Shown piece after piece: positions 50,331-61,104 of a stretch of 64,000 bases of DNA. Below the pieces are notes generated by a model. It was not told where the DNA came from, ran no database searches, and saw only the letters and a program-made list of their open reading frames with translations. The stretch's first letter is position 1. The number at the start of each line of letters is the position of its first letter. Source of the DNA: Cyanophora paradoxa (Eukaryota > Glaucocystophyceae > Cyanophorales > Cyanophoraceae); assembly GCA_004431415.1 (NCBI GenBank), contig QPMI01000117.1, positions 310,001 to 374,000 on the forward strand, written 5' to 3'. Position numbers and translations under genes: made by a program.

Positions 50331-53300
50331 ATGGAGCAGGTGCGCTCGTCTGCTTGCTTGCCACGTTATGGCAGACAGCATAGAGGCTACACGGGGAACA
50401 CGGATCATGCTGCCGCCTGCGCGTGCGGAGAACGCGACGATAGCTGGTTCACGGCCGCGCGACACGCCGCGAAGGCGTAATCGCATTCGAAGCGCCCCGC
50501 GATCGTATTCGAGGGCACGTCTGACCGCCCCGCCCTTCGCAGCTCGCGCCGCTCAACCTGCGCCTCGATGGCGCGGCGATGAAGGCAGCGCAAGTGCTTG
50601 TGAAAGACAAGCTGGCCGAGATGATGTCATCGTACAGCGACGACGTGCTGCCGGCACGCCCGCGCCGCACTCGTTGTGGTTCTAGAACCGCTCTCACGCC
50701 GCGCCCACAGGAGTACATCCTCGTTATGATTGCCAACAACAAGAGCGGATTGCAAGTCGCCGCCGATCTAGACGCGTTTCTCGGGCCGCAGGCCAAGGAC
50801 TTCACAACCTGGTCCGCTCTCCGCAGCCGGTGACTCGGGCGAGCCGCTGACGAACGCCCCCGCCGCGCAGGTTGTGGAGCTCGCTGACAAACCCCGACAT
50901 CCGATCCGCGATCCTCGCCGGCCGCGGTGAGCCCGCGACTCTACTCCGGAGCCCGCATCGCTGACCCCCGCTCAGCGCCCTTCGCGCATACGGGACCGGT
51001 GAACATCCGCCCAACGACGGACGGATCGGCCCCGGGCGGTCCGCAGAAGCAGGAGCAGCCCCTGAACCACGTTTTGAACAACGTGCCTCCGGCCCGCGCG
51101 CCCGGCTCCGGCGGGTCTGCCTCCTCGCTCGCGCGCTGCCGCCGGCGCGCCGACGCTAAGCGCTTCGTCCTCTCAGCTACGACATCGTGGTCAACGCGGA
51201 CGACATGCTGGAGGAAGGGGTGAACTACGAGGAGGAGGAGAGGAAGAAGCGGGAGCGAGAGCGGGAGGCCCGCGACCGGGAGCGGGAGCGCGAGCGGGAG
51301 CGCGAACGCGAGCGCGAGAAGGAGCGCGAGCGCGAGCGGGAACGACGCGAGCGGGAACGTCGCGAGCGTGCGCCTCGTTTCTCTCGCGCTGCTCTCCTCT
51401 TCTTTTCCTTTTCGCTGACCACCCATGCGGCCCGCAGAAGAGCGAGAGCGAGAGCGCGAGCGGGAGCGGGAGAGGGAAAGGGAGCGCGAGAGGTGCCGGC
51501 TCCCGGTCCCTTCCGTTGGGGCGCCTCCTGCAGGCGCGTGACTCGCCTCCCGCCCGTCGCAGGCAGAGGCGGCGGTCCCGCAGCCGCTCGCGGAGCCGGT
51601 GCGCCGTTCGGTTTGCCTTGCTTCGCCCGCGCCCGCGCCTGACGCGACCCGCCGGCAGGGAGAGGCGGAGCCCCGGGCGGAACAACCGCAACCGCAGCCC
51701 GCCGCGGCCGCGCAGCCGCAGCCCGCGCCGGAGCCGCTCCCCGACCCGCAACCGCAGCCCCCGCCGCGCCGACCCGAACGAGCGGTAGCCCCTTCCCCCG
51801 CCCTCCCGCCCGGCGCGCGCGGGTTCGAGGCCGGCGCAGGCGGTTCTACGACGAGCCTGCGGAGGCGGCGCCCGTGCGGGGCCCGTCCTCCGTCGTGCGG
51901 CCGGCGCGAGAGCCGCTGCGGGAGCCGCCCGTCGGCGGCGGCCGCATGCTCATCAACGCCGGTCCGCGTACCCCCCCCCCCCCCCCCCCCCGCCGCGCGG
52001 GTCCCGCGCCGCCCCACTTTACTCACCCCTTCGTCCGGCGCAGTGCGCGTCGCTGCCAAGTCGGCGGAGGAGCTGGGCGGTCATATGGACGAGGGTCCGT
52101 CGCCGCCGCCACAGCCGGCCGGCGGCTCGCGGCGCGGCCGGCGCGGCCGCGGCGCCCCGGCGGTCGAGCCCGAGGTGTGCGGGCCCGCCTCCTACCCTCC
52201 CCGACCCGCCCCGACGCGCCCCGCAGGCGCTGGCGATGGTTCAGCAGCTGCCGGCGCTGATCAGCGACCTGCGCTCGTCGCTGGAGGAGATCCGGGGGCA
52301 GCGCGCGGCCGCCTCGCCGCCGGCGGCGCCCGGCGACGAGGCGGCGGGCGCCGGCGCCGGCGTGACGGACCTGCGGGAGACGCTGCGGCTCAAGAAGGCG
52401 GCGGGGTCGGGCAAGGGCAAGGGCCGGCAGCAGCAGCAGCCGGGCCAGGGCGCCGCCCTCTTCGGCACCGCCGTGCGCGAGCTCGAGGCGCAGGGGCCCT
52501 CCAAGCGCAAGCGCGGCGGCCGCGGCCGCGGCGGCCGCGGCGGGAGCGGCGGGGAGGAGGAGGGGTACGAGGACGAGGAGGAGGAGGCGGCGGCGGCGGC
52601 GGCGGCGGGGGACGCGGTCTTCACGGTGACGCTGGGCGAGGAGGGCGAGCCATACGACGACTACGAGGGCGAGGGCGAGGGCGAGGGCGATGAGGGCCCA
52701 ACGAAGCGTGTACGGTGCGCGCGCGCGGGGGGCGCGCCTCTGATGGGCCGGGCGCCTCTGATGGACCGACCGGACCGGCGGAGCGCAGGTGCGCCTTCTG
52801 GCCCAACTGCGGCAAGGGCGACGCCTGCGCCTTCCACCACCCCTCCAAGCCCTGCCGGTACCGTACTCCCCCTCTCTCCCTCCCCCGGGGGGTACCTGAG
52901 GCTTCGCCCAGGAACTGGCCGGACTGCTCGTTCGGGGACAAGTGCCTGTACCTCCACCCGGCTCCCAGGAGGGGCCCCCCCGCCCCCTGCCGCTACGGCC
53001 CCGCCTGCACGAACCCCGCCTGCACCTTCGCGCACCCGCCCCCGCCCCCGCCCCCGCCCGTCCTGCCCGCCCCGTCCGCCCCGCCGTGCCGCTACGGCCT
53101 CGGCTGCACCAACCCGGCCTGCGCCTTCGCCCACCCGCCGCCCCCCATGGGCCGCGGCTTCGGCCGGGGCGGCCGCGGCGGCCGCGGCGGCGCCGGGGCC
53201 GTCGTGCACTGCAACCTGTCGCTCCGCAAGGCGCCGAGCGGGGCGCTGGTGGGCCGCCCGGCCCCGGCCCCGGCCCCGGCGGCCGCGCGCGGAGGGGCCT

Positions 53301-53595
53301 CCGGCTCCGGCTCCCGCACGTGGGTGAACCCCGCAGTCAAGGCCGCCATGCGCAAGCCCCTCGCCGGCCCCATGCCCGCCCCCGGTCCGCACCCATCCCC
53401 CCCCTTTGGTTTTAGCTTCCCCGTTCATTTGAGATAGATCCTTAGCTTTTCAGCTTGGTTTTAGCCGACAAAGATGCCGCTCCCCTTTCGCCCCGCTTCC
53501 CTGTTGACCCTCCCTCTTTCGCCGCAGCGGAGGCGAGCGCCGAGTCCATCGCGAAGCTCAGCAGCTCTCTCCCTAAGACGCCCCCGCGGGAGTGA
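50331..53595 (+). CDS. Nab2/ZC3H14-type nuclear poly(A)-binding CCCH protein with RE/RS-rich middle
   Basis: Exons: 50331-50339 (MEQ), 50543-50653 (KLAEMMSSYSDDVLP; GC donor), 50711-50811 (EYILVMIANNKSGLQVAADL), 50871-50926 (LWSSLTNPDIRSAILAGR), then an exon at about 51178 with VVNADDMLEEGVNYEEEE, a long RE-alternating helix, RS dipeptides (51660-51785), LPALISDLRSSLEEIRGQ (52236) and acidic linkers. The N-terminal blocks match the PWI-like fold of Nab2/ZC3H14. CCCH fingers follow: CAFWPNCGKGDACAFHH and CRNWPDCSFGDKCLYLH (C-x5-C-x5-C-x3-H), CRYGPACTNPACTFAH and CRYGLGCTNPACAFAH (C-x5-C-x4-C-x3-H). An RGG-type tail leads to the last exon (SAESIAKLSSSLPKTPPRE, stop 53593). Role: nuclear poly(A)-tail binding and mRNA export or quality control. 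Confidence 0.85.
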
Positions 53596-54460
53596 GCGGC
53601 GCGCTTCGGGGCGCGGGCGGCTGAGATCAAGCATCTTTGCAGTGTCTGTTCGCTAGTTAAATTTTTGTCGGGCGGAACTGCGGCCCCACATGCAGGCTTC
53701 AGCTTGTCCGAAGTTTGCAGGCGGGGGCCGGGGCTGTGGACGAGACAAGGGCCGGGGCCGAGCGAACTTCACGATCGATCTTCGTGGCCATCGTGCGGCT
53801 GCAGATGGGAATTAGCCATCGTCTCGGGCTGCAGCGAGGGACCGGGCGGCGCGTTTCCGCGCATGTGCGCAGTCGGCTGCTCGCTGATCATGATCAATGA
53901 TCATCGGATCTGTGTCGGACGGCCGGGCGCTGCAGCTTTGCAGACTTGTCTGAACTGAATGAATGAACGCCCTGACACGATTTTTGAATCGATTTTCGAC
54001 ACGATTTTCGATTTTTGAAGCCACCGCGCCGGCGAGCACTCGTTTGCTAGCCGCCCGAGCGCAAGGCTCGCGCTCGTTGCGCAGTTGGCTGTTCCGTGAT
54101 TTGTGTCGGACTCCGCGGCCGGCCCGGCGGGACGGCTTGTCCGAACGGTCTGACACGATTTCATGAGCCTCGAATCGCTTTACTAAAAGTTAGCCTAGAC
54201 GTCCAAATTAGCCTGAAGCCAGCGCCCCGGAGAGCCCTCTCTTGCTCGCGCCCGGCGCTCGGCGACTCGGCGATACTACACAATGCATACTACGCAATCG
54301 TGAGAAGCATGCTCGAGTCTCTGGTCCGACTCTGGAGGAGGCGGGACATCAATGTGCGTCTGCACCATGCATTCAAAGCTAAGCTCGGCGCTGCGCAAAG
54401 AGAGGCGGGCCGGGCAGCGGGGAGGGCCGGGCAGGGGCCAGGGCCCCTCCTAGATTGTAG
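53596..54460. other. Intergenic, no gene seen
   Basis: Moderate-GC sequence with repeated ttttgaatcgatttt/cgacacgatttt words at 53980-54020. Short frames on both strands lack protein-like blocks. Confidence 0.5.
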
Positions 54461-55400
54461 TTACAGCGAGGCCTCTTCTCGCTTGGCCTCAGGCGCCGGC
54501 TGCGGGCTCGGGCTCGAAGCCGCGGGGCTCGGGCCCGCCGCCGGCGCCTCCTTCGCAGCGGACGCGGCCGCCGCCGCCGCCAGGCGGGCCCGCAGCCTCG
54601 CCGCCGCCTCGTCCTGCGACGAACCCGCCGCGTCAGCGAGCGCCGCTGTGCATATACCCGGGCTCAAGCAGCAGAGCCCCAGCCTCCTCCTAGCCTAGCC
54701 TAGCCCTTCTCCTAGCTAGCCTAACCCGCCCTCCCGCCCTACCCCCCTAGCCCTCCCTAGCCCCCCTCCTAGCCTAGCCTCACCTGGCTGATCTCGCCGC
54801 GGTGGAGGGCGCTGAGCGTGGCGCCCGTCTCGCGGTCCCGCTCCAGGATCTTCACCTGCGCGGGGCGGGGGTCAGGCGGGACGGGGCCGGCCGCGCTTCG
54901 AGGGGGCGCGCGCGGGACCCGGAAAGCAATGTGAAGCCCCGAATCGAGGCCGGGCGAGGGGATTCGCTTGGGACGCCGGGCAGAACGCGGCTGAGGCCAC
55001 TATTTGGAGGAAAGGTATGGAGCTATAATTCAAAGCCGGGCGATGTTATTCGCTCAGGTCGTAACTGTCCTAAATCAAAGCCGGGCGAGGGGGCTCGCCC
55101 TGTTGGAGGTCTTCTCGAGCGGGGTGATCTAGAGCGAAACTCTATGACGCCGCAAAGCTCTACAATCCTAAACGCTAAAGCGCGAGAGCGCTTCCTGTAC
55201 AATCCTACTTCTATGAAGACCTAGATCAGAACTCTTATAAAGATCTAAAATCCTAAGTGCTGGAGCGGGAGGGCGGGCGCCTTGCTGGAGGTCTTCTCGA
55301 GGGGGGTGATCTTGTGGGCCCAAAGCAGATCCGCCAGCGCCCGCAGCTGCTTCACGATCTCCGGCTCCTCCCCTGCGCCCCCGCCCGCCCTCAGCCTTCA
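54461..55400 (-). CDS. Minus-strand exons, possibly the 3' part of the ELM2-SANT-PHD gene
   Basis: Three exon-like blocks run leftwards: 55280-55375 (EEPEIVKQLRALADLLWAHK, then ITPLEKTS before a splice), 54788-54862 (VKILERDRETGATLSALHRG, ending EISQ before gtgagg) and about 54660-54461 (alanine-rich helix QDEAAARLRARLAAAAAAS and a stop). Splice sites are gtgag/cag-like. The helices suggest coiled coil. No domain is recognised. They follow the PHD finger of the upstream minus-strand gene without a clear promoter, so they may be its last exons. The stretch 54900-55250 contains repeated 'aaagccgggcgag' words and no exon. Confidence 0.4.
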
Positions 55401-55429
55401 GCCTTCAACGGTTAACATATCGGCATGCA

Positions 55430-58400
55430 ATCTCTCTCTGATTCATATATAGTCACGATGTGGAGCAGTCGGAGGGTTCGAGAGCGTAAGCGCACCCTGG
55501 CTCGTGGAGGCGGGGGTACGTGCGGACGCCGGGGTACCGGCGGCGGCGGCCGCCGCGCCCGCGCCTGGCGGCGCTTGCGGCGTGGCCGGTATCGAAGGGG
55601 CCGACGAGGCCGCCGGCGAGGGGGGTACGCCCTCCGCCTCCTTCCGCTTCTGCGGATGGGGGTAAGGGCACGTCCAGGAAGGGGGGTACGGAGCCGAACG
55701 TTCTGGGCCTTGAGGCACTTGTTGCAGAGATGGCGGCCTCCCCTACCCCCCGACGTGGCCTGCGGGGTACCGGTGCCCCTTGAGGGACGAAGAGGGGGGT
55801 ACAGGCGAAGGGCGAACCTGAGCGCCGCAGGTGGCGTGCAGGGCGCGCCCGCAGTTGTCGCACGGGACGGAGGGCGTACCCCCGTCCCGCCGGATGCCCC
55901 CTCCGCAGATCCCGCAGTGGTTCAGCGAGCCGGTCGCTGCGGGGTACGGCGTCACGCGAAGCGTAGGGGGTACGACGACGAAGGCGCCGGGCCGCGCACC
56001 GGTTGTGGTTGTACCCGACGAGGGCGCAGAGGCGGCGGCGGCAGTGGATGTGGCGGTCGTTCGCTCGGCAGAGCTACGGTGACTCTCAGCGGGGCGGAAA
56101 AGGAGGGGGTCGCGGAGTCTAGGGCGCTGCATGTCACCTCTTGCCGCGCGTGATGTGCTTCTGCCAGCGGCGGTACCCGTCCGACGTCTTCCACCGGTAG
56201 TAGTGCTGGATAACGTCGCCGTACCCCTTGCGGCTCCCCGCCTGCCGGCCCGCCGCGCGGTGAGACGGACGAGGACAAGGAAGGAAGGACAATCGTCAAG
56301 GGGCGAGCGAGGACGTCGAGCGAGGAGAACGGAGAGGGGGCGGGCGCGGCGCACGTTCTGGAGGGCGCGGAGGGTGGTCGTGAAGTCGCGCGAGGCGTTC
56401 ACGAAGAGCGTACGGTCGAACTGCTCCCGCTCGTACGCCTGCCACCCGTCCTCTGCAGGCGCCCCCGCGGGGTGAGCCGGCGGGCGGTCGAGAAAGCGAC
56501 GCATCTTCTCGGCAGCTCTCATGGTCACCAGGCAGCTCGAAGGGGCGGGAGGCCAGGAGGGTCCTAGCCACGCTCGGCTCGTACTTTGCCCGGTGCAGCG
56601 TCTGGGAGGCGGCGTTCAGGGGTACGGGACTCGTCGTCCGGGGGGGTACGGGGCGCACGTGGATGGAATGCTCGCGGACGGAAGTGAATCGGTTCATGCC
56701 CATCTGCAACGCGGGTTCGAATCCGGCCGAGGATATATAACGGCGGGGTACGGCGGGGTCGGACCTCGTAGGGCATGCTGTTCTCGAACATGTCCTCGGC
56801 GCGCTGCATGTACGCCTCCACTGGGGGGTACAGCGTCGACGGCGGGGACGGGCGGGCGCGGGGGGGGGTACGAGCGCACGGGCAGCGGGGTCGAGGTGCC
56901 CCGGGAACCAGCAGAGGCGGGGCTTAGAGAAGTCTGAGGGGTACGTTAGTTCAGCAGGGGCGCAGAGGTACCCCACTACCCCGCACCGTTGGGGCTGGTC
57001 TCCGCGGGGTCCGGCCCGTCCTCCTCGGGCGGGGGTACCCCCGGCTTCGGCGAGTCCAGGGGTACCGCGCAATCCGGAACGACCGCCTGGTACCGGGGGC
57101 CGAGGCGGGGCCAGGAGTAGTTCCGGAAAGCTGCGGGGGTACGGGATGGATCAGAGGCGCGGGGGCGGGGGGTGGGGGGGGGAAGGAAGGGCGACGGTGT
57201 GGCGGGGGTACGCACATTCCTCGACCTTCACCTTTTCCTTTGTCTTGGCTACAGGCTGCGGGGAAGTGGGTACGATTAAGAATCCTGCACGGGTAGAGGA
57301 GACGGCCGGGTACGGGGCACCTCGGCCGCCGTCCAATCGTCCTCGACTGGCCTAGGGGGATACGTGAGCGGGCGTAGGGGAGCGCAGGGGGAGGGCGGCG
57401 CGCCTCCGGCCTCGACGGGAGGTGCGGATAATCATCGTGCTGGAACGAAAGTAGGCCACCGCTCTGCGCATCTTGTCGAGCTGCGGGCCCGACGCCGGCC
57501 TGCGGGCGGGGCGCGGGGTCGGCTCCTCGAGAAACGAAGGAATGGAGGGGACGCGGGGAGAGGGATACCGCGTTCCGGGGGACCGGGCGAGATTCAGGAG
57601 GAAGCCCCGGACCGTGGCCGCGAGGTCTGCGGGGGGGTACGCCCGATCGGCGGGGGGTCGAACCGGGACGGGAGGCGGGGGAGGGGTACCGGCTGCGGCG
57701 GCCTCGCGGGCCTTGCGCGTATCGGGGCTCTCCTCGTCAGAGCTGTACCCGTCGTCGGCGAACGGGCCGCCGCGGCCGCCGTCCCGCTCGCTGTCGTTCT
57801 CGTCCCCGGATCCGTGCTGCTGCCGCAATGCGTCCTGCGCGCGGATCACCTGTCAGGAACGGGGACCGCGCGGGGGTACCGCGGCCTCGCACCATGGCCT
57901 CCCTGACGACGGGGTCGCCCCCCCTCCTCCGCCTCTTGGGCGGCGGCTGCTTCCCCTCCGCCGCCGAGCTGACTCCGGACTCTGAGTGCGCGTCCTCTGC
58001 GCTCTCCCGCGGCTGGGCCGGCGTCGCCTCCGCGCCCTCCTCCGCGCCCGACTCCATGGCGCCGTCATCCCGCGCCGAAATGGTGGGCGAGCCCGTCGCG
58101 AGAACCGAGGGCGAGCCGTCCGCCTGATCGTCGTCCGCGCCCGCCTCGCCCTCCTTCTCCCTCGTCGGGCTGCCGGGCGACCGCCGTGAGCTGCCTTTGC
58201 AAGCCGTGCGAACAGCAAGGCAAGGCGTCGCGACCCGGCGAGGGGCGCTCTCCGGGGCAAGGATCCGTGCTAAAGCTATGCAGCGGATACGTTCCGCGCC
58301 GCCGGGGCTCCTCGCTCTGTCTGCGCTCGCGGCGCGAAGCACCTTCCGTCGGCTGGGTCGTCGTCCTGGGTCATCGCCGCGTTTCAGGTGGAGTCGAAGC

Positions 58401-58690
58401 TCCCTCCAGACGCCTGCGGCGAGACGCGGGACGCGACGCGGCGGTCAGCGCCGCCCGTCCCTCTCGCGCCATAAATGCGGCGCGATGCGCCCCTCGCGGC
58501 GCTTCGAGCGCACCTCCAACACGTCGTGTGCCAGCAACCGGGGCTTTTGGACCTCAAGGTGCCCAACTTCGGGCCCGATCCCGCCCTTGTTTGAGAGGGG
58601 CAAGGCCTCTTTCCCCTGTACCCCCCTGGCCAACAATTCAAGAAGTAAATGTACGGGCTCGCCCTCCGGATCTTCTGAACCTGCACAATC
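55430..58690 (-). CDS. ELM2-SANT-PHD chromatin regulator (MTA/MIER-like), multi-exon
   Basis: Leftwards: an N-terminal exon with LEVQKPRLLAHDVLEVRSKR (about 58510-58570). An acidic, basic-cluster region with PPPKRRRRGG (about 57900-58160). LDKMRRAVAYF (about 57450-57480). The ELM2 start LGPRYQAVVPD (about 57075-57110). PVEAYMQRAEDMFENSMPYE and YEPSVARTLLASRPFELPGD (ELM2 second half, 56520-56830). The SANT domain: WQAYEREQFDRTLFVNASRD then FTTTLRALQN (about 56360-56460) and GYGDVIQHYYRWKTSDGYRR (56150-56215). A PHD finger: CGICGGGI, CDNCGRALHATC, CNKCL (55710-55935), i.e. C4-H-C3. This set typifies histone-deacetylase co-repressor subunits and PHD-containing variants that read histone H3. Frequent gtac/ggggtac words fill the introns. 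Ends are approximate. Confidence 0.75.
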
Positions 58691-59014
58691 ACCTAAGCTG
58701 GCCTCATTGCCCACTAACGTTAACTGATCATCTGGTCGCCATCGCATGCAAATGCGCATGCATTCCGAAGTTCCAAGCCTGCCGCGCCAGGCCTAGGCTG
58801 CAGCTGGCTTAAGCTTCCTACCCGGCGTAACCAGTAGGCTCATCTTTCGACTTGACACTTTACGGACACCTCAGTTCTATTCCTAGCCGTATTGTCTTGG
58901 TGTGTGCGAATTCCGAAGTTCATTGATAAAAGGCTGCAGCGCTAGCTGGCGAGGCCTAGCTATAGGCCCTGATGCATATGCCGGGCTCCATGATCACGCC
59001 GACGGGGCCTAGGC

Positions 59015-61104
59015 CTAGGCCTCGCACAGGGCGAGGGCGTGGAAGCCGCCGACGGAGACGTCGCGGCAGTGCGCGAGGCCCGGCACCGCCACCGGCCTCC
59101 CGAAGGGCACCTCGGCGCCCCGCGGCGCCCGCTGCGCCTGCACCTGCCGCGCGCCCGCCCCCGCCGAAGGCTGCAGCTGCGCCAGCAGCGCCTTCGCGAG
59201 CCCACCGAAGACGTACACGTTGCCGGCGTCTGCCGGGGGACCAAGGAAGGTTAATTAAGCTTCGAACTCAGAGAAGGGCGGCGATTTGATCCGCGCGCAC
59301 CGGTGACGGCGGCCGTGCTGTAGTACCCGGCGGCGATGCGGACGACGCGCTGGCCCTCCAGCGCCGCCGGAGAGAGACCCGCGACCGGCTTCGGCTCGTA
59401 CACCGAGTACTCGTCCCCGTGGCCCAGCCTGCCCGGCCCGAGATCAGATCAAATTCAGATCAAATCTACTCAGGGGGCTGGCCTGCCGTGCTGGCCCCAG
59501 CCTGGATGGACGAACGAGAGTTTCAGGGGGCGGCGCGCAGGGCGGGGATCCGGAGGTGGCGGCGGGGCGCACCGAACGTGTACACGGTGCCGTCCTCTGG
59601 TTCGAAGGAAGCAGCGGGGTTAGAGGGGGCGAGGGGGGCGGGCGAGGGCGGCGGCGCGAGCGCGAGAGCCCACCGTCCAGGAGGGCCGAGTGGTGCGATC
59701 CGGCCGCCACCTGCGAGAGACGGGGAGAAGCGTGCGGGAATGCTAGCGTCAGAGGGCTGAGGAAGAGAGAGGGACTGCGGGCCGGGGACAGGGCGGCGGG
59801 CCTGGACGATGGGCCTCGGGGCGGGGACCGGGTGCGGCGAGACGAGGCTGTCCGTGTCCGCCACGCTGCCCCCGTGGCCCAGCCGCCCGTACGTCGCTGC
59901 GCCCCGCTCGTGATCGAGGGCGAAAGAAAGAGAAGAAGAGCGGCTTACCCCTCCCCCAGGAGAAAACGGAGCCGTCTGAAGTCGAGGCGAGGACGTGCTC
60001 CGACCCGCACGCGATCGAGGCGACGCGCGCCCCCCCGAGGTCGACCTCCGCCGGCTCGGAGACGAAGCTCGAGTCGCCTGCGCCGAAAAAGCTTGAGGGA
60101 GGGGGAGAGACGGGAGGGGGGTAAGACACGCCTTCCCCCTCGTTCACGATGGGGCGCTGCCGGTACTTGAACAGGTACCTGCGCGGTATTCGTGCGATGA
60201 GACGGTATCCCTAAGGCGGGCGGGCGGGGGGAGGCGACTGGGGGTACGCGCTTCTTGGAGTAGGCGATGACGGGCTGGAGCCTTCCGGCGTAGCGCCGGC
60301 CCCAGAAGAGGACCTGGCCGCCCGCTGTGAGCGCCGCGCTGTGAAAATCGCCGGCTGCGACCTGCCCGCGGGATCAAATCGCGGATCAAAATCGCGGATC
60401 AAATTGCGCGCCTGGACGATGCGGTCCTCGGGGTCGCTGGGGCCGCAGAGGGAGGCGACGGGCGCGGGCGCGGGCCGGTCAGACGAATTTCCGTGCCCCA
60501 GCTTGCCGCTGGAGCCGAGGCCAAACGAGAGGAGGCGCCCCGCGCTCGTGAGCACCTGCCGCGGGCTCGTCCGCCCGCGGGCGCCGAGGCGGAGGGCGGG
60601 CTGCAGGTCCGCGCACGAGCGAGTGATCCATGGCCGAAGAGACCTGAATCACGCGCTCTGCCGCGGGCGCGTCGGGTAGCGCGACGGGCCTGCGGCACGC
60701 GCGGAGCACGTCAGCGCGGCCCGAAGCGACCGCGCGTCTCGAGGCAGGACGTGCCCAGGATCCAGCGGAGGAGACGACGATGGAACCGCCGACTGCGTCC
60801 CGCGCCCCGTAGTCGCCGCCGCGCCGCACGTCCAGATCTAGAGCGCGCCGTCAGCCGTCCACGCGGACGAGTTGACGTAGCTGCCGGTCGCGGAGCCCCG
60901 TCAGCGCTTGGAGAAATGCAAGTCGGCGCTGGATTCACACCCTGCAGCGACACCGGCAACGCGCGCCGGGAAGAGGTTCGCGGCGGCCGGCAAACTTGAG
61001 CGCTCGTCGGCATCGCTGACGCGGCCGAGCTGCCGCTCGCCCCCGCGACCGCAGCTGAAGCACTGCATGGGCGCATGCCGACCCGGCGGACTTGAGGCTG
61101 CCAC
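59015..61104 (-). CDS. RCC1-repeat (beta-propeller) protein, copy 1
   Basis: RCC1-type blocks run leftwards: CFSCGRGGERQLG with VAGVAAGCESSADLHFS (60901-61100), VSSAMDHSLV (about 60640), LLSFGLGSSGKLGHGNSSDR (about 60480-60545), GGQVLFWGRRYAGRLQPVIA (about 60260-60320), IACGSEHVLASTSDGSVFSW (about 59965-60025), LGHGGSVADTDSLVSPHPV (about 59830-59880), VAAGSHHSALLDGG (about 59670-59710), EDGTVYTFGAP (about 59570-59600) and the last exon with VYVFGGL and DVSVGGFHALALCEA before the stop at 59015. Alternating 'GxxH(S/A)(x)AL' and '(V/L)xxWG' motifs define the family. Roles range from Ran exchange to scaffolding; no catalytic loop can be verified. The start is not certain. It is duplicated at 63038-64000. 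Confidence 0.75.

Noticed and set aside
51187-51422. RE-alternating stretch as a simple tandem DNA repeat without function
   Set aside because: It keeps frame with flanking exons and matches RE-type helices of splicing proteins, so it is better explained as coding.
50941-52059. 372-codon minus-strand frame
   Set aside because: Antisense to the RE/RS-rich part of the Nab2-like gene; its repeats simply mirror those codons.
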